The notes under the pieces are model-generated. The model was not told the DNA's origin. It saw only the letters and a program-made list of their open reading frames with translations, and did no database searches. 64,000 nt of DNA from Microlunatus speluncae. Its GTDB lineage: Bacteria > Actinomycetota > Actinomycetes > Propionibacteriales > Propionibacteriaceae. Of the stretch, positions 16,462 through 25,140 are shown piece after piece. How positions within the stretch are numbered: position 1 is the first letter of the stretch; each line of letters starts with the position of its first letter. The stretch covers positions 186,001 through 250,000 of the forward strand of contig NZ_VKCZ01000020.1 in assembly GCF_009299835.1 (NCBI RefSeq), in the 5' to 3' direction. The translations under genes were made by a program, and so were the position numbers.

Positions 16462-18109
16462 GGTCGGAGCCCAAGGTGGTCACGTCCAGTTCGTCCTCCC
16501 GGTAGGACCGGCGGATCCGCTTCTTGTCGAACTTGCCGACGCTGGTCTTGGGGATCTCGGCCACCAGGGTCCAGCGCTCCGGGAGTTGCCAGCGGGCGAC
16601 CTTGTCGGCCAGGAAGGCGCGCAGGTCGTCGAAGGTGATCTGCGCACCCTCACGGAGGACGACGGCGGCCAGCGGGCGTTCACCCCAGCGATCGTCCGGC
16701 ACCCCGACGACGGAGGCCTCGACCACGTCCGGGTGGGCGATCAGGTGCCCCTCCAGCTCGACCGAGCTGATCCACTCGCCGCCGGATTTGATCACGTCCT
16801 TGGACCGGTCGGTCAGCCGCAGGTAGCCGTCGGGGCTGATCACGCCGACGTCGCCGGTCCGCAGCCAGCCGTCGTGGAACTTGTCCGGGTCGTCCGCGCC
16901 GTAGTAGGCGTCCGCGATCCAGGGTCCGCGCACCTCGAGCTCGCCGACCGACTCGTCGTCCCAGGGCAGTTCGTCGCCGTCCGGGCCGATCAGTCGCGCC
17001 TCGACCGACGGGACGAACCGGCCCTGGGTCAGCCGATAACGATCATGGTCGGCCTCGGCGGCGCCGGCCGGCGGCCGGGCCAGGGTGCCGAGCGGGCTCA
17101 TCTCGGTCATCCCCCAGGCGTGCAGTGCGGTGATGCCGCGGGCGTCGAAGGCCTTCATCATCGCCTCGGGCAGCGCCGAGCCGCCGACGACCACCTCGGT
17201 CAGCGACGACACATCGGCGTCCGGGGCGGCCGCCAAGTGCTGCAACAGGCCGGCCCAGACCGTCGGCACGCCAGCGGCCTTGTTGGGCCGGGCCGCGGCG
17301 ATGAACCGCGCCAGCGGTTCCGGCGCGAGGAACCGGTCCGGCATCGCCATCGAGCAGCCGGTGGCGAACGCCGTGTACGGCAGCCCCCAGGCGAGCACGT
17401 GGAACTGCGGCACCACGCCCAGCAGCAGGTCGCGGTAGGACAGGTCGAAGACGTCGGGCAGCGCCTCGGCCAGCGCGTGCAGATAGATCGAGCGGTGGCT
17501 GTAGACGACGCCCTTCGGGTCGCCGGTGGTGCCGGAGGTGTAGCACATCGCGGCCGCGCTGCGCTCGTCCACGTCCGGCCAGTCGTACGTCGTCGCCCGG
17601 CCCTCGAGCAGCGACTCGTAGGAGTGCACCGCGACGCCGGCGTCGTCGAGCACGGAGAGGTCGGCGTCGCCGGCCACGATCACGTGCTCGACCGAGGTCA
17701 GTGCCGGCAGCAGTTTCGCGAAGCCGGGCAGCAGCGAGTTGTCGACGATCACCACCCGGTCGGCGGCGTGGTTGGCGGTGAAGATCAACTGCTCCGGGAA
17801 CAGCCGGATGTTCAGCGGGTGCACCACCGAGCCCATCGACGGCACAGCCAGATAGGCCTCGACGTGCCGGTCGTTGTTCCACTGGAAGGTGCCGACCCGA
17901 TCGCCGGCCCCGATCCCGAGGTCTCGTAGCCCGTGTGCCAGCTGGGCCGCCCTGGCCCCGATCTCGGCGAACGTCCGCTCCCGGAGCCCGTCGTCGGTCG
18001 CGGTGATCACCCGGCTCGCTCCGTGCACCCGGGCCCCGTGATCAAGCAGTCGGCGGACCTGCAGCGGGATGTCCATCATGGTGCTGGCGAACCCAAGATC
18101 TTCGACCAT
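16451..18109 (-). CDS. long-chain fatty-acyl-CoA ligase (AMP-binding)
   Basis: About 552 residues. It activates fatty acids to acyl-CoA through an acyl-adenylate. The AMP-binding P-loop is CYTSGTTGDPKGVVYSH, followed by a second core motif HAWGMTEMSPLGTLARPPAG, the LRTGDVGVISPDGYLRLTDR hinge, SGGEWISSVELEGHL and the catalytic lysine in KTSVGKFDKKRIR near the end. Family members such as FadD and alkK-like ligases have this layout. ATG 18109 is preferred over 18148, since GAGGAGG precedes it by five bases. It precedes the Nudix gene in an operon of two. Confidence 0.93.
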   Translation of the reverse strand: MVEDLGFASTMMDIPLQVRRLLDHGARVHGASRVITATDDGLRERTFAEIGARAAQLAHGLRDLGIGAGDRVGTFQWNNDRHVEAYLAVPSMGSVVHPLNIRLFPEQLIFTANHAADRVVIVDNSLLPGFAKLLPALTSVEHVIVAGDADLSVLDDAGVAVHSYESLLEGRATTYDWPDVDERSAAAMCYTSGTTGDPKGVVYSHRSIYLHALAEALPDVFDLSYRDLLLGVVPQFHVLAWGLPYTAFATGCSMAMPDRFLAPEPLARFIAAARPNKAAGVPTVWAGLLQHLAAAPDADVSSLTEVVVGGSALPEAMMKAFDARGITALHAWGMTEMSPLGTLARPPAGAAEADHDRYRLTQGRFVPSVEARLIGPDGDELPWDDESVGELEVRGPWIADAYYGADDPDKFHDGWLRTGDVGVISPDGYLRLTDRSKDVIKSGGEWISSVELEGHLIAHPDVVEASVVGVPDDRWGERPLAAVVLREGAQITFDDLRAFLADKVARWQLPERWTLVAEIPKTSVGKFDKKRIRRSYREDELDVTTLGSDRDR

Positions 18110-18213
18110 CGAGGCCTCCTCGTCGAGTGCTACGGCTACCGCAACCATGCCGTACGAAATCGGCTGACGGAAGCACTCCGGGGAGCCGCATCGCGGGACC
18201 GTAGGCTGAAGCG

Positions 18214-18843
18214 ATGCGAGTGCGCGCGATCGGTGTTGATCAACTGGTCGAGGAACTCGTGGCCCGGCTCGCCTCGTTCGAGCCGGACCGGTGGCTGCGG
18301 GTCGCGGTCGACGGCCAGCCGGCCACCGAGCCCGGCCGGCTCGCCGACGCCCTCGTCGCCCCGCTGCGCGTCCTCGGCCGGGACGTCCTGCGGGTGTCCG
18401 CGGCCGACTTCCTCCGGCCCGCCTCGCTCCGGTTCGAGCGCGGGAAGCAGGACGCGGAGGCGTTCTACGAGGACTGGCTGGATGCGAACGCGATCGCCCG
18501 CGAGCTGCTCGATCCGCTCGATCCCGGCGGCACCGGCCGGGTGCTGCCGAGCCTGTGGGACACCGAGCGCGACCGCGCGACCCGGGCCGACTACGTCGCC
18601 CTGCGGCCCGGCGCGGTCGTGATCCTCGACGGCACCCTGCTGCTCGGCCGCTGGCTCCCGTTCGAGTTCACCGTGCACCTCGCGCTGACCCCGGCGGCCC
18701 GCGAACGACGGCTGCCACCGGAGGAACGCTGGACCCTGCCCGCGTACGAGCGCTATGACGATGAGGTCGACCCCGAGACGACGGCCGATGTCGTCGTCCG
18801 GTGGAACAGCCCCGACCGACCCACCCTCCTCGACCCCACCTGA
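18214..18843 (+). CDS. uridine kinase-like protein lacking a Walker A motif
   Basis: About 209 residues. The fold follows the uridine kinase/phosphoribulokinase group: a strand WLRVAVDG, strand DVLRVSAADFLRPASLRFERG, EAFYEDWLDANAI and the late Asp strand VVILDGTLLL. But where active members have GxxGxGKT, this one reads DGQPATEPGRLADAL, with no Gly-Lys-Thr. ATP binding in the usual way is therefore unlikely. It may be a regulatory or structural relative. It runs divergently from the acyl-CoA ligase. Confidence 0.75.
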   Translation: MRVRAIGVDQLVEELVARLASFEPDRWLRVAVDGQPATEPGRLADALVAPLRVLGRDVLRVSAADFLRPASLRFERGKQDAEAFYEDWLDANAIARELLDPLDPGGTGRVLPSLWDTERDRATRADYVALRPGAVVILDGTLLLGRWLPFEFTVHLALTPAARERRLPPEERWTLPAYERYDDEVDPETTADVVVRWNSPDRPTLLDPT

Positions 18844-18934
18844 GATCCGACACCGTGACATCCGTCCAGGACCGGCTGCGTGATCTTGACGCCCAGCGAA
18901 CGTTCGATTGGGATGATGTTGGGAGGCCTGCGGA

Positions 18935-19885
18935 ATGTCGAAACCTAGCTACGTCGACTCAGTCGTCCTGGCCGTGATCGGCGTGGTGATCGGGTTCATG
19001 TTCGGCGCCTGGTTCGGAGCGCTGGTCGGCTGCTATTGCGGCTGGACGGCCGGGACGGCTTCGGCCAACGGTCGGCTCGTCATCCAGTTGGCTGGCCGCG
19101 ATCGATGGCTGCGGTCCGAGGGCATGGCCGAAAGCGGCCGCGGTTACGGATCGGTGGCTGGGGCCCTGGCCGCCTTGGCCCTGGTCTCGACCTCGGTCGT
19201 GACGGCACCCCTGGGGCTTGCGACCCTCGTCGGCTACGCAGCCGGCGGCGCGCTCGTCGGCGTGCTCCTGTCCCGGAACTTCGGCCGCGCGATGTTCTCG
19301 ATCGCGTTCATCGCCCTGCCGACGGCCGGCGCCGGGCTCGGTCTCTGGGTCGCCACCTCGCCGGCCGCCTCCCTGCCGTTGTGGTTGAGCATCGTGATCG
19401 GGCTGGCGGTCGGCTGCGTGGGAGCCGCGGCGGGCAAGTTCATCGCCGGCTTCCTCAGTGCCGCCGCCGGCTTCCGCGAACCGAGCCTGGTCAGGTACGA
19501 GCCGAGACCGTCCTACCTGGGCGACGTCGCCTACCGGACGGACTTCCTGAGCCCGGACGATGGCGATGGCCGCGACGCGTACCGGACGCCCTCCTCGCCA
19601 ACGACTCCGGTGCCCCGGTCTGCGGCCCCGGTGCTACGCATGTCGGTGCTGCACCTGTCGACGGCGGAAGACCTGCCGCTGCAGTACGAATACGACGGCC
19701 TGGCCCGCTCCTTCCGGACCCTCGGCTTCGTCCGCGCGAGCGGCGCCATGATCACCGGGGTCGACCATCCCGGAGCGGACACCCCGGCGGAGCGGGACCG
19801 GTTCCTGCACAAGGTCCTCGCCGCACTGGGCGTGCCCGCCCAGCGCGCCCAGCGGATCGTCCGGACGGCCTCCCACCTCAGATAG
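18935..19885 (+). CDS. hypothetical membrane protein with Gly-rich helices
   Basis: About 316 residues. The first 40 residues form a glycine-rich hydrophobic pair (VVLAVIGVVIGFMFGAWFGA). Further helices lie near residues 70-115 and 120-175. They are followed by a soluble C-terminal half of about 130 residues with LHLSTAEDLPLQYEY. No family recognised. A GGGAGG lies about 11 bases before the start ATG. Function unknown; likely a single transcription unit closed by the hairpin after it. Confidence 0.6.
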   Translation: MSKPSYVDSVVLAVIGVVIGFMFGAWFGALVGCYCGWTAGTASANGRLVIQLAGRDRWLRSEGMAESGRGYGSVAGALAALALVSTSVVTAPLGLATLVGYAAGGALVGVLLSRNFGRAMFSIAFIALPTAGAGLGLWVATSPAASLPLWLSIVIGLAVGCVGAAAGKFIAGFLSAAAGFREPSLVRYEPRPSYLGDVAYRTDFLSPDDGDGRDAYRTPSSPTTPVPRSAAPVLRMSVLHLSTAEDLPLQYEYDGLARSFRTLGFVRASGAMITGVDHPGADTPAERDRFLHKVLAALGVPAQRAQRIVRTASHLR

Positions 19886-19901
19886 GTCGACGGTCCAGGG
19901 G

Positions 19902-19934
19902 TCGAGTCGGTCCAGCCCACCTGGACCGACTCGA
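19902..19934. terminator. hairpin between convergent genes
   Basis: TCGAGTCGGTCCAG (19902-19915) and its exact reverse complement (19921-19934) form a 14-base stem with a five-base loop CCCAC. It stands between the ends of the membrane protein gene and the gamma-glutamyltransferase gene, and can serve as a terminator in both directions. No T tract follows. Confidence 0.6.
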
Positions 19935-19940
19935 CTCCGG

Positions 19941-21779
19941 TCAGTCCCCGCTGCCGCGCGGGTCGACCACGTCGGCCGCCCCGCCACCACCGCGGACGGT
20001 CTCGGCGGCGGCGGTCATCAGCTTGGGCTCCAGCGAGATGCCGGAGGCGTTGCCGATCCAGGTGGTCGATGACAGCTTGTGGCCGAGGTCGGTCAGGGCG
20101 GCGCCGGTCGCGGAGTCGGCCAGGCCCAGGTCGGCCTCCTCGGTGCCGTTGCGGGAGCTCAGCCGGGGGGCGGCGATGGCGTCGACCAGGGCCAGGTCGC
20201 GGCCCAGGTGGCCGGCGATGATCTGGGCGACCGAGGTGATGATCGTCGCGCCGCCCGGGGTGCCGGCGGTGAGCACCGGACGCTCGTCCTCGAACACGAT
20301 GGTCGGGCTCATCGAGGAGCGCGGCCGCTTGCCCGGGCCGGGCAGGTTCGGGTCCGGGACGCCCGGCGTGACCGGCACGAAGTTGAAGTCGGTCAGCTCG
20401 TTGTTGAGCAGGAAGCCGTGCCCGGGGACGGTGATCCCGGAGCCGCCGGTCTGCTCGATGGTCAGCGTGTACGCGACCACGTTGCCCCAGCGGTCGACCG
20501 CGTTGAGATGGGTCGTCGAGCGGCCCTCGTACGGCTCGGCCTGGCCGTCGCCGGTGCCCGGCGGATCCTCGTAGTCGCCGTCCGGGAAGCCGAACGGGAT
20601 CGGCCGCGGCTGCGCCTTCACGGGGTCGAACAGCTGTGACCGCTCGTGCGCGAATCCCTTGCTGAGCAGCTCTTTCACCGGTACGTCCGCGATGTCGCCG
20701 ACGTAGCGGTTGCGATCGGCGAAGGCGGTCGCCGAGGCCTCGGAGAACTGGTGCAGATATTCCAGCTCGCTCAGGTCGGCCAAGGTGCGGCCGGAGATCT
20801 CGATGTAGGCGTCGAGCAGGTTGAGGATGGCGCCGACCGCGATCCCGCCCGAGCTGGGCACGCTCATCCCGTACACGTCGAAGTAGCGGAACTTGCTCCG
20901 GGTCGGCTGCTGCACCGGCGCCTGGTAGCGGCCCAGGTCCTTCAGGGTCAGCTCACCCGGCAGCACCTCGACGCCGGCCACCGTGGTCGGCTGGCGCGCC
21001 TCCTTGATCAACGCCCGGCCGATCTTGCCGCGGTAGAACTCGTTGATGCCGCGCCGCCGGAGCAGCCGGTAGGTGTCGGCCAGGTCGGGGTTGCGCATCG
21101 CGGCGCCGACCGCGGGCACCTCACCGCCGGGCAGGAACACCTTGGCGGTCTCCGGGAACTGGGCGAACCGCTCGGCGTTGGACGCGGTGTGGTCGTGGTA
21201 GTTCTGGTCGACCACGAAGCCCTTGCGGGCGATCAGCTCTGCGGGCAGCAGCAGGTCGGCCAGCCGCCGGGTGCCGAACTTCCGGGCCGCGACGGCCCAG
21301 GTGGCGAGCGTGCCGGGCACGCCGATCGACTGGCCGGAGTTGACCACCGCGTCGAAGTCGAGGGCGTTGCCGTCGCCGTCGGTGAACTGGTCCTCGGTGT
21401 AGCTCTGCGGCGCGGTCTCCCGGCCGTTGATCGTCCAGGTCTGGCGCTTCTTGGCCTGGTGATAGACGAAGAAGCCGCCGCCGCCGATGCCGGCGGAGAA
21501 CGGCTCGGTGACGCCGAGGGTAGCCGCCATCGCGATCGCCGCGTCGACGGCGTTGCCGCCCCAGCGGAGCACCCGGATGCCGACCTCGCTCGCGTACGGG
21601 TCGACCGAGGCGACGGCGCCACCGCGGCCGATCGCCTCCGGCACCTTGATCGGCTCCGGGAATGGTCGGCCGCGATCGGCTCGCGCGCTCGGCACCCCCA
21701 CCACGCCGGCGGCGGCCGTGCCGAGCGCGGCCGAGGCTCCGGCCGCGAGGAGGGTTCGTCGGGAAACTGGATCGGTCAT
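19941..21779 (-). CDS. ggt: gamma-glutamyltransferase, exported
   Basis: About 612 residues. It removes or transfers the gamma-glutamyl group of glutathione and like compounds outside the cytoplasm. A Tat-type signal peptide (SRRTLLAAGASAALG, cleavage near ARA-D) is followed by the N-terminal large subunit with AAIAMAATLGVTEPFSAGIGG and NGRETAP. The autoproteolysis site and nucleophile Thr lie in GRSTTHLNAVD at about residue 418. The small subunit has NNELTDF and RPRSSMSPTIV and a glycine-rich GTPGGATIITS. ATG 21779 has AGGAGA six to eight bases upstream. It lies 91 bases after tctA and is perhaps in its operon. Confidence 0.93.
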   Translation of the reverse strand: MTDPVSRRTLLAAGASAALGTAAAGVVGVPSARADRGRPFPEPIKVPEAIGRGGAVASVDPYASEVGIRVLRWGGNAVDAAIAMAATLGVTEPFSAGIGGGGFFVYHQAKKRQTWTINGRETAPQSYTEDQFTDGDGNALDFDAVVNSGQSIGVPGTLATWAVAARKFGTRRLADLLLPAELIARKGFVVDQNYHDHTASNAERFAQFPETAKVFLPGGEVPAVGAAMRNPDLADTYRLLRRRGINEFYRGKIGRALIKEARQPTTVAGVEVLPGELTLKDLGRYQAPVQQPTRSKFRYFDVYGMSVPSSGGIAVGAILNLLDAYIEISGRTLADLSELEYLHQFSEASATAFADRNRYVGDIADVPVKELLSKGFAHERSQLFDPVKAQPRPIPFGFPDGDYEDPPGTGDGQAEPYEGRSTTHLNAVDRWGNVVAYTLTIEQTGGSGITVPGHGFLLNNELTDFNFVPVTPGVPDPNLPGPGKRPRSSMSPTIVFEDERPVLTAGTPGGATIITSVAQIIAGHLGRDLALVDAIAAPRLSSRNGTEEADLGLADSATGAALTDLGHKLSSTTWIGNASGISLEPKLMTAAAETVRGGGGAADVVDPRGSGD

Positions 21780-21870
21780 CGCCGGTCTCCTTTGTTCGCA
21801 GGCACCCCATTCTTCGCAGACCGGGCGGCCGCTGCCAAGCGAGGGTCCACGCGTTGTCACCCTCGCTCCC

Positions 21871-23376
21871 TCAGAAATCCCGCTTCCGCGCCGACCGGAG
21901 CCGGCCGATGACCGAGATCAACAGGGCGATGATCAACAGCGCCAGGATGGCGACCGCGATCGGGCTGGAGACGAAGACGGCGTAGTCGCCGCCGGAGCTG
22001 AGCAGTGCGTCGCGCAGGCTGGTCTCCGCCAGCGGGCCGAGCACCATTCCGATCAACAGCGGCGCGACCGGGAACTCGTAGCGGCGCATCACGAAGCCGA
22101 GCAGCCCGATCCCCAGCAGCAGAAAGAGATCGAACACCGACGCCGACGTCGCGTAGACGCCGAGCGCGCAGAAGACGGCGATGCCGGCATAGAGGTACGG
22201 CCGCGGGATCAGCAACAGCTTGGCCCACACCTGGGCGAACGGCAGGTTCAGGATCAGCAGCACGATCATGGCCAGGAAGAAGCTGGCCAGCAGCCCCCAG
22301 ACCAGCTCCGGCGCCCGCTCGAACAGCAGCGGGCCGGGCTGCAGACCGTACTGGCGGAAGGCGGCCAGCATGATCGCCGCGGTCGCCGAGACCGGCAGGC
22401 CGAGCGCCAGCAGGGCGCCCATCGCGGTGCCGGTGGTGGCGTTGCCGGCCGCCTCCGGCGCGGCCAGGCCGCGGATCGCGCCCTTGCCGAACTGGGGCTC
22501 CGGGCGTCGCCGGTCCAGGGCCCGTTCGGCCCCGTACGCGATGAAGGTCGGCACGTCGGCGCCGCCGACCGGGATCACGCCGAACGGCAGCCCGATGCCG
22601 GTGCCGCGGAGCCAGGCCGGCAGCGCCTCACGGAATTCGCGCAGCGACAGGAACGGCCGGCCGGACCGCCGGATCGTGTTCGACGCCGGATCGCGGCGGA
22701 TCCGGGAAGCGATGTGGAACACCTCGCCCAACGCCAGCAGCGCCACGGTGACGGTGACCAGCGAGACGCCGTCGAACAGGTCGGGGACGCCGAAGCTGAG
22801 CCGCTCGGTGCCGGTCACCGAGTCGATCCCGATGGTGGCGATGCCGAGGCCGAGGACCAGCGAGGTCAGTCCCTTGATCACCGAGTCGGCGACCACCGAC
22901 GAGGTGGCCAGGAACGCGAACAGGGCCAGCGCGAAATACTCCGCCGGGCCGAAGCTGGTGGAGATGTCGGCCAGCACGGGGGCGAGGAAGACGACGACGA
23001 TGCAGGAGACCATGCCGCCGATGAAGGCGCCGATCGCCGCCGTCGCCAGGGCCTGCGGAGCGCGTCCGGCCCGGGCCATCTTGTGTCCCTCGTAGGTCGA
23101 CGCGATCGCCGACGCCTGGCCCGGCGTGTTCATCAGGATCGCCATCGTCGAGTCGCCGAACAGCCCGCCGAAGTAGACGCCGGCGAACATGATGAAGGCC
23201 GCGGTCGGGTCGAGCGCGAACGTCATCGGCAGCAGCAGCGCGACCGCCATCGACGAGCCGAGGCCGGGCAGCACGCCGACCGCGGTGCCGAGCAGGCAGC
23301 CGACCACGACGAACAGCAGGTTCATCGGGGTGAAGGCGTGGCCGAAGCCTTCGAGCAGTAGCCCCAGGGCCTCCAT
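21871..23376 (-). CDS. tctA: tripartite tricarboxylate transporter, large permease TctA
   Basis: About 501 residues with roughly 11-12 hydrophobic segments, the usual length for TctA. The GVLPGLGSSMAVALLLPMTF motif near residues 38-57, the GLFGDSTMAILMNTPG segment and the related GVIPVGGADVPTFIAYGAER in the second half are family marks. Together with TctB and the binding protein TctC it imports carboxylates such as citrate using an ion gradient. ATG 23376 has GGAGG upstream and overlaps the TGA of tctB by one base. Confidence 0.93.
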   Translation of the reverse strand: MEALGLLLEGFGHAFTPMNLLFVVVGCLLGTAVGVLPGLGSSMAVALLLPMTFALDPTAAFIMFAGVYFGGLFGDSTMAILMNTPGQASAIASTYEGHKMARAGRAPQALATAAIGAFIGGMVSCIVVVFLAPVLADISTSFGPAEYFALALFAFLATSSVVADSVIKGLTSLVLGLGIATIGIDSVTGTERLSFGVPDLFDGVSLVTVTVALLALGEVFHIASRIRRDPASNTIRRSGRPFLSLREFREALPAWLRGTGIGLPFGVIPVGGADVPTFIAYGAERALDRRRPEPQFGKGAIRGLAAPEAAGNATTGTAMGALLALGLPVSATAAIMLAAFRQYGLQPGPLLFERAPELVWGLLASFFLAMIVLLILNLPFAQVWAKLLLIPRPYLYAGIAVFCALGVYATSASVFDLFLLLGIGLLGFVMRRYEFPVAPLLIGMVLGPLAETSLRDALLSSGGDYAVFVSSPIAVAILALLIIALLISVIGRLRSARKRDF

Positions 23377-23936
23377 CAGAAACCACCTCCGAGGATCCCG
23401 GACGGAAGATTGAGCCCCAGCGCGACGCCGAAGGCGAGGTAGACCAGACTGCTCACGGTCAGCGCCAGGGTCAGGTCGAACAGCGGCCGGCGGCTGCCCA
23501 TGGCGCGGGCCACGCACCAGAACAGCAGCGCGGCGGCGATGATCCAGCCGGCGAACTCCAGCACCGCGGCGAACGCGGCGAAACCGCCGACGGCCCAGGC
23601 GATCGAGCGCCAGTCGGAGAAGGCTCGATAGGGCACCTTGGCCGCCTCCTCGGCCTCCCGGCGCTGCTCCTCCGGCACGTCGTCGTCCTCGGCGAAGGTG
23701 GCCGGCCGGGCCGGGGTCGGCGTCCGCAGCCAGCTCACCGCCAGCAACACCGCGACCACGTAGCCGGCGATCGCGATGATCATCGGGAACACCTCAGGCC
23801 CGGGCGGATCGGTGCCCTCGGGCACCTCCATCACCGCCACGCCGATGATCAAGTAGGTGGCGAACGCGGCCAGGATGCCCGCCATGATCAGCCCGGAACG
23901 TCCCTCGCCCCACGGCCGTACGCTCGCCGCGGTCAC
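23376..23936 (-). CDS. tctB: tripartite tricarboxylate transporter, small subunit TctB
   Basis: About 186 residues with four hydrophobic helices (near residues 15-36, 47-66, 106-142 and 150-175), as in TctB. The acidic loop EDDDVPEEQRREAEEAAK separates the second and third. The start is GTG 23936, whose GTGA overlaps the TGA of tctC by four bases. Longer frames upstream are inside tctC. This subunit is needed for transport by the TctA partner. Confidence 0.87.
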   Translation of the reverse strand: MTAASVRPWGEGRSGLIMAGILAAFATYLIIGVAVMEVPEGTDPPGPEVFPMIIAIAGYVVAVLLAVSWLRTPTPARPATFAEDDDVPEEQRREAEEAAKVPYRAFSDWRSIAWAVGGFAAFAAVLEFAGWIIAAALLFWCVARAMGSRRPLFDLTLALTVSSLVYLAFGVALGLNLPSGILGGGF

Positions 23937-24934
23937 AGGCCCAGCTCCTTGATCAGGTCGGCGATCCGTTGTTGATCTTGGGTGATGAACTCGGCGAACT
24001 CGTCGTCGGTCAGATAGGAGTCGATCCACTTGTTGCGGCTCAGCGCGTCCTGCCACTCGGCCGAGTTCCGGGTCTCCTCGATGATCGCCTTGAGCTCGGC
24101 CAGCTCCTCGTCGGTGATGCCGGGCGGGGCCAGCACCCCGCGCCAGTTGACCAGATCGACCCCGTAGTCGAGCTCGGTCAGTGTGGGCAGGTCGACCCCC
24201 GGCAGGCGTTCCGGCGCCGAGATGGCCAGCGCCCGGACCCGGCCGGACTCGACCTGATCGGCGATCTCGTTGTAGCCGGTGACCGCGACGTCGGAGGTGC
24301 CGTTCAGCACGGTCTGCATCGCCTCGCCGCCGCCCGACTTGGGGATGAACGTCATCGCCGCCGGATCGACGCCGACCTCCAGCGCCAGCGCCGCGATGAT
24401 CAGATGGTCGATCGAGCCGGCCGAGCCGCCGGTCCAGGTCACCGCCTTCGGATCCTGCTTCCAGGCCGCGACGATGTCGTCGATGCTCCGGTACGGGGAG
24501 TCGGCCGCGACCACCACGGCGTCGTAGTCCTCGGCCACCCGGGCGATCGGCCGGACGTCGCTCAGGTCGACCGGGGAGTCGTTGAGCTCGATCCCGCCGA
24601 GCATCGCCGTCCCGGTGGCCATCACGTTGGTCGCCTGCCCGGTCATGGTGCTGAACCGGCTCAGCCCGATCGTCCCGCCCGCGCCGGGGATGTTGACCAC
24701 CTGGACGTTGTTGACCACCCCGCCGGACCGCATCGCCTGCTGCTGCTCCCGGGCGAAGGAGTCCCAGCCACCGCCGACGCCCGCCGGCGCGATGTAGGTG
24801 AGGTTGGACCGCAGGTCGGTGCCCGAGCTCGCCGCCCGGACCGAGAAGACGACGGCCGTCGTGGTGACGGTCACGAAGACGACCGCATAGATGATCATGC
24901 CGATCAGCTTCGACCTGGTGCGCGGTGGAGACAT
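23933..24934 (-). CDS. tctC: tripartite tricarboxylate transporter substrate-binding protein TctC
   Basis: About 333 residues. One N-terminal hydrophobic helix (residues 10-33) anchors or exports it. LTYIAPAGVGGGWDSFAREQ at 45-64 and NIPGAGGTIGL are the carboxylate-pinning and family motifs of the Bug/TctC receptors; GGSAGSIDHL and a C-terminal SPERLPG-type loop (SAPERLPGVDLPTLTELDYG) also fit. The ligand is unknown. It is first in the operon tctC-tctB-tctA(-ggt). Confidence 0.92.
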   Translation of the reverse strand: MSPPRTRSKLIGMIIYAVVFVTVTTTAVVFSVRAASSGTDLRSNLTYIAPAGVGGGWDSFAREQQQAMRSGGVVNNVQVVNIPGAGGTIGLSRFSTMTGQATNVMATGTAMLGGIELNDSPVDLSDVRPIARVAEDYDAVVVAADSPYRSIDDIVAAWKQDPKAVTWTGGSAGSIDHLIIAALALEVGVDPAAMTFIPKSGGGEAMQTVLNGTSDVAVTGYNEIADQVESGRVRALAISAPERLPGVDLPTLTELDYGVDLVNWRGVLAPPGITDEELAELKAIIEETRNSAEWQDALSRNKWIDSYLTDDEFAEFITQDQQRIADLIKELGL

Positions 24935-25095
24935 GGGACCTACTCAGCGTCGGGTGGGCTCGGCCCCGAGGCCCGGTCGCAGCATCCGCAGTGAACCCCG
25001 AGTTCCCGGCAGGCTACCGCGCGCCGCGCGACCGATACCAGCCGACGCGACCACTGCAGCGGTCGCGTCGGCCGACACGGGTCGCGCCGTCTCGA

Positions 25096-25131
25096 CTAAC
25101 CATATGGTAAGTTGACTGACCACAAGGTTAG
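25096..25131. promoter_or_regulatory. two adjacent ACC-N4-GGT dyads, candidate TetR operator
   Basis: The region starts CTAACCATATGGTAAG and ends TGACCACAAGGTTAG. Each half is a dyad of the form ACC-N4-GGT, and the two halves mirror each other (CTAACC ... GGTTAG, 11 of 13 positions). It lies directly before the hydrolase start at 25141 and overlaps the expected promoter. The TetR gene follows in the same operon, so autorepression is likely. Confidence 0.55.
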
Positions 25132-25140
25132 GAGCTGCAG

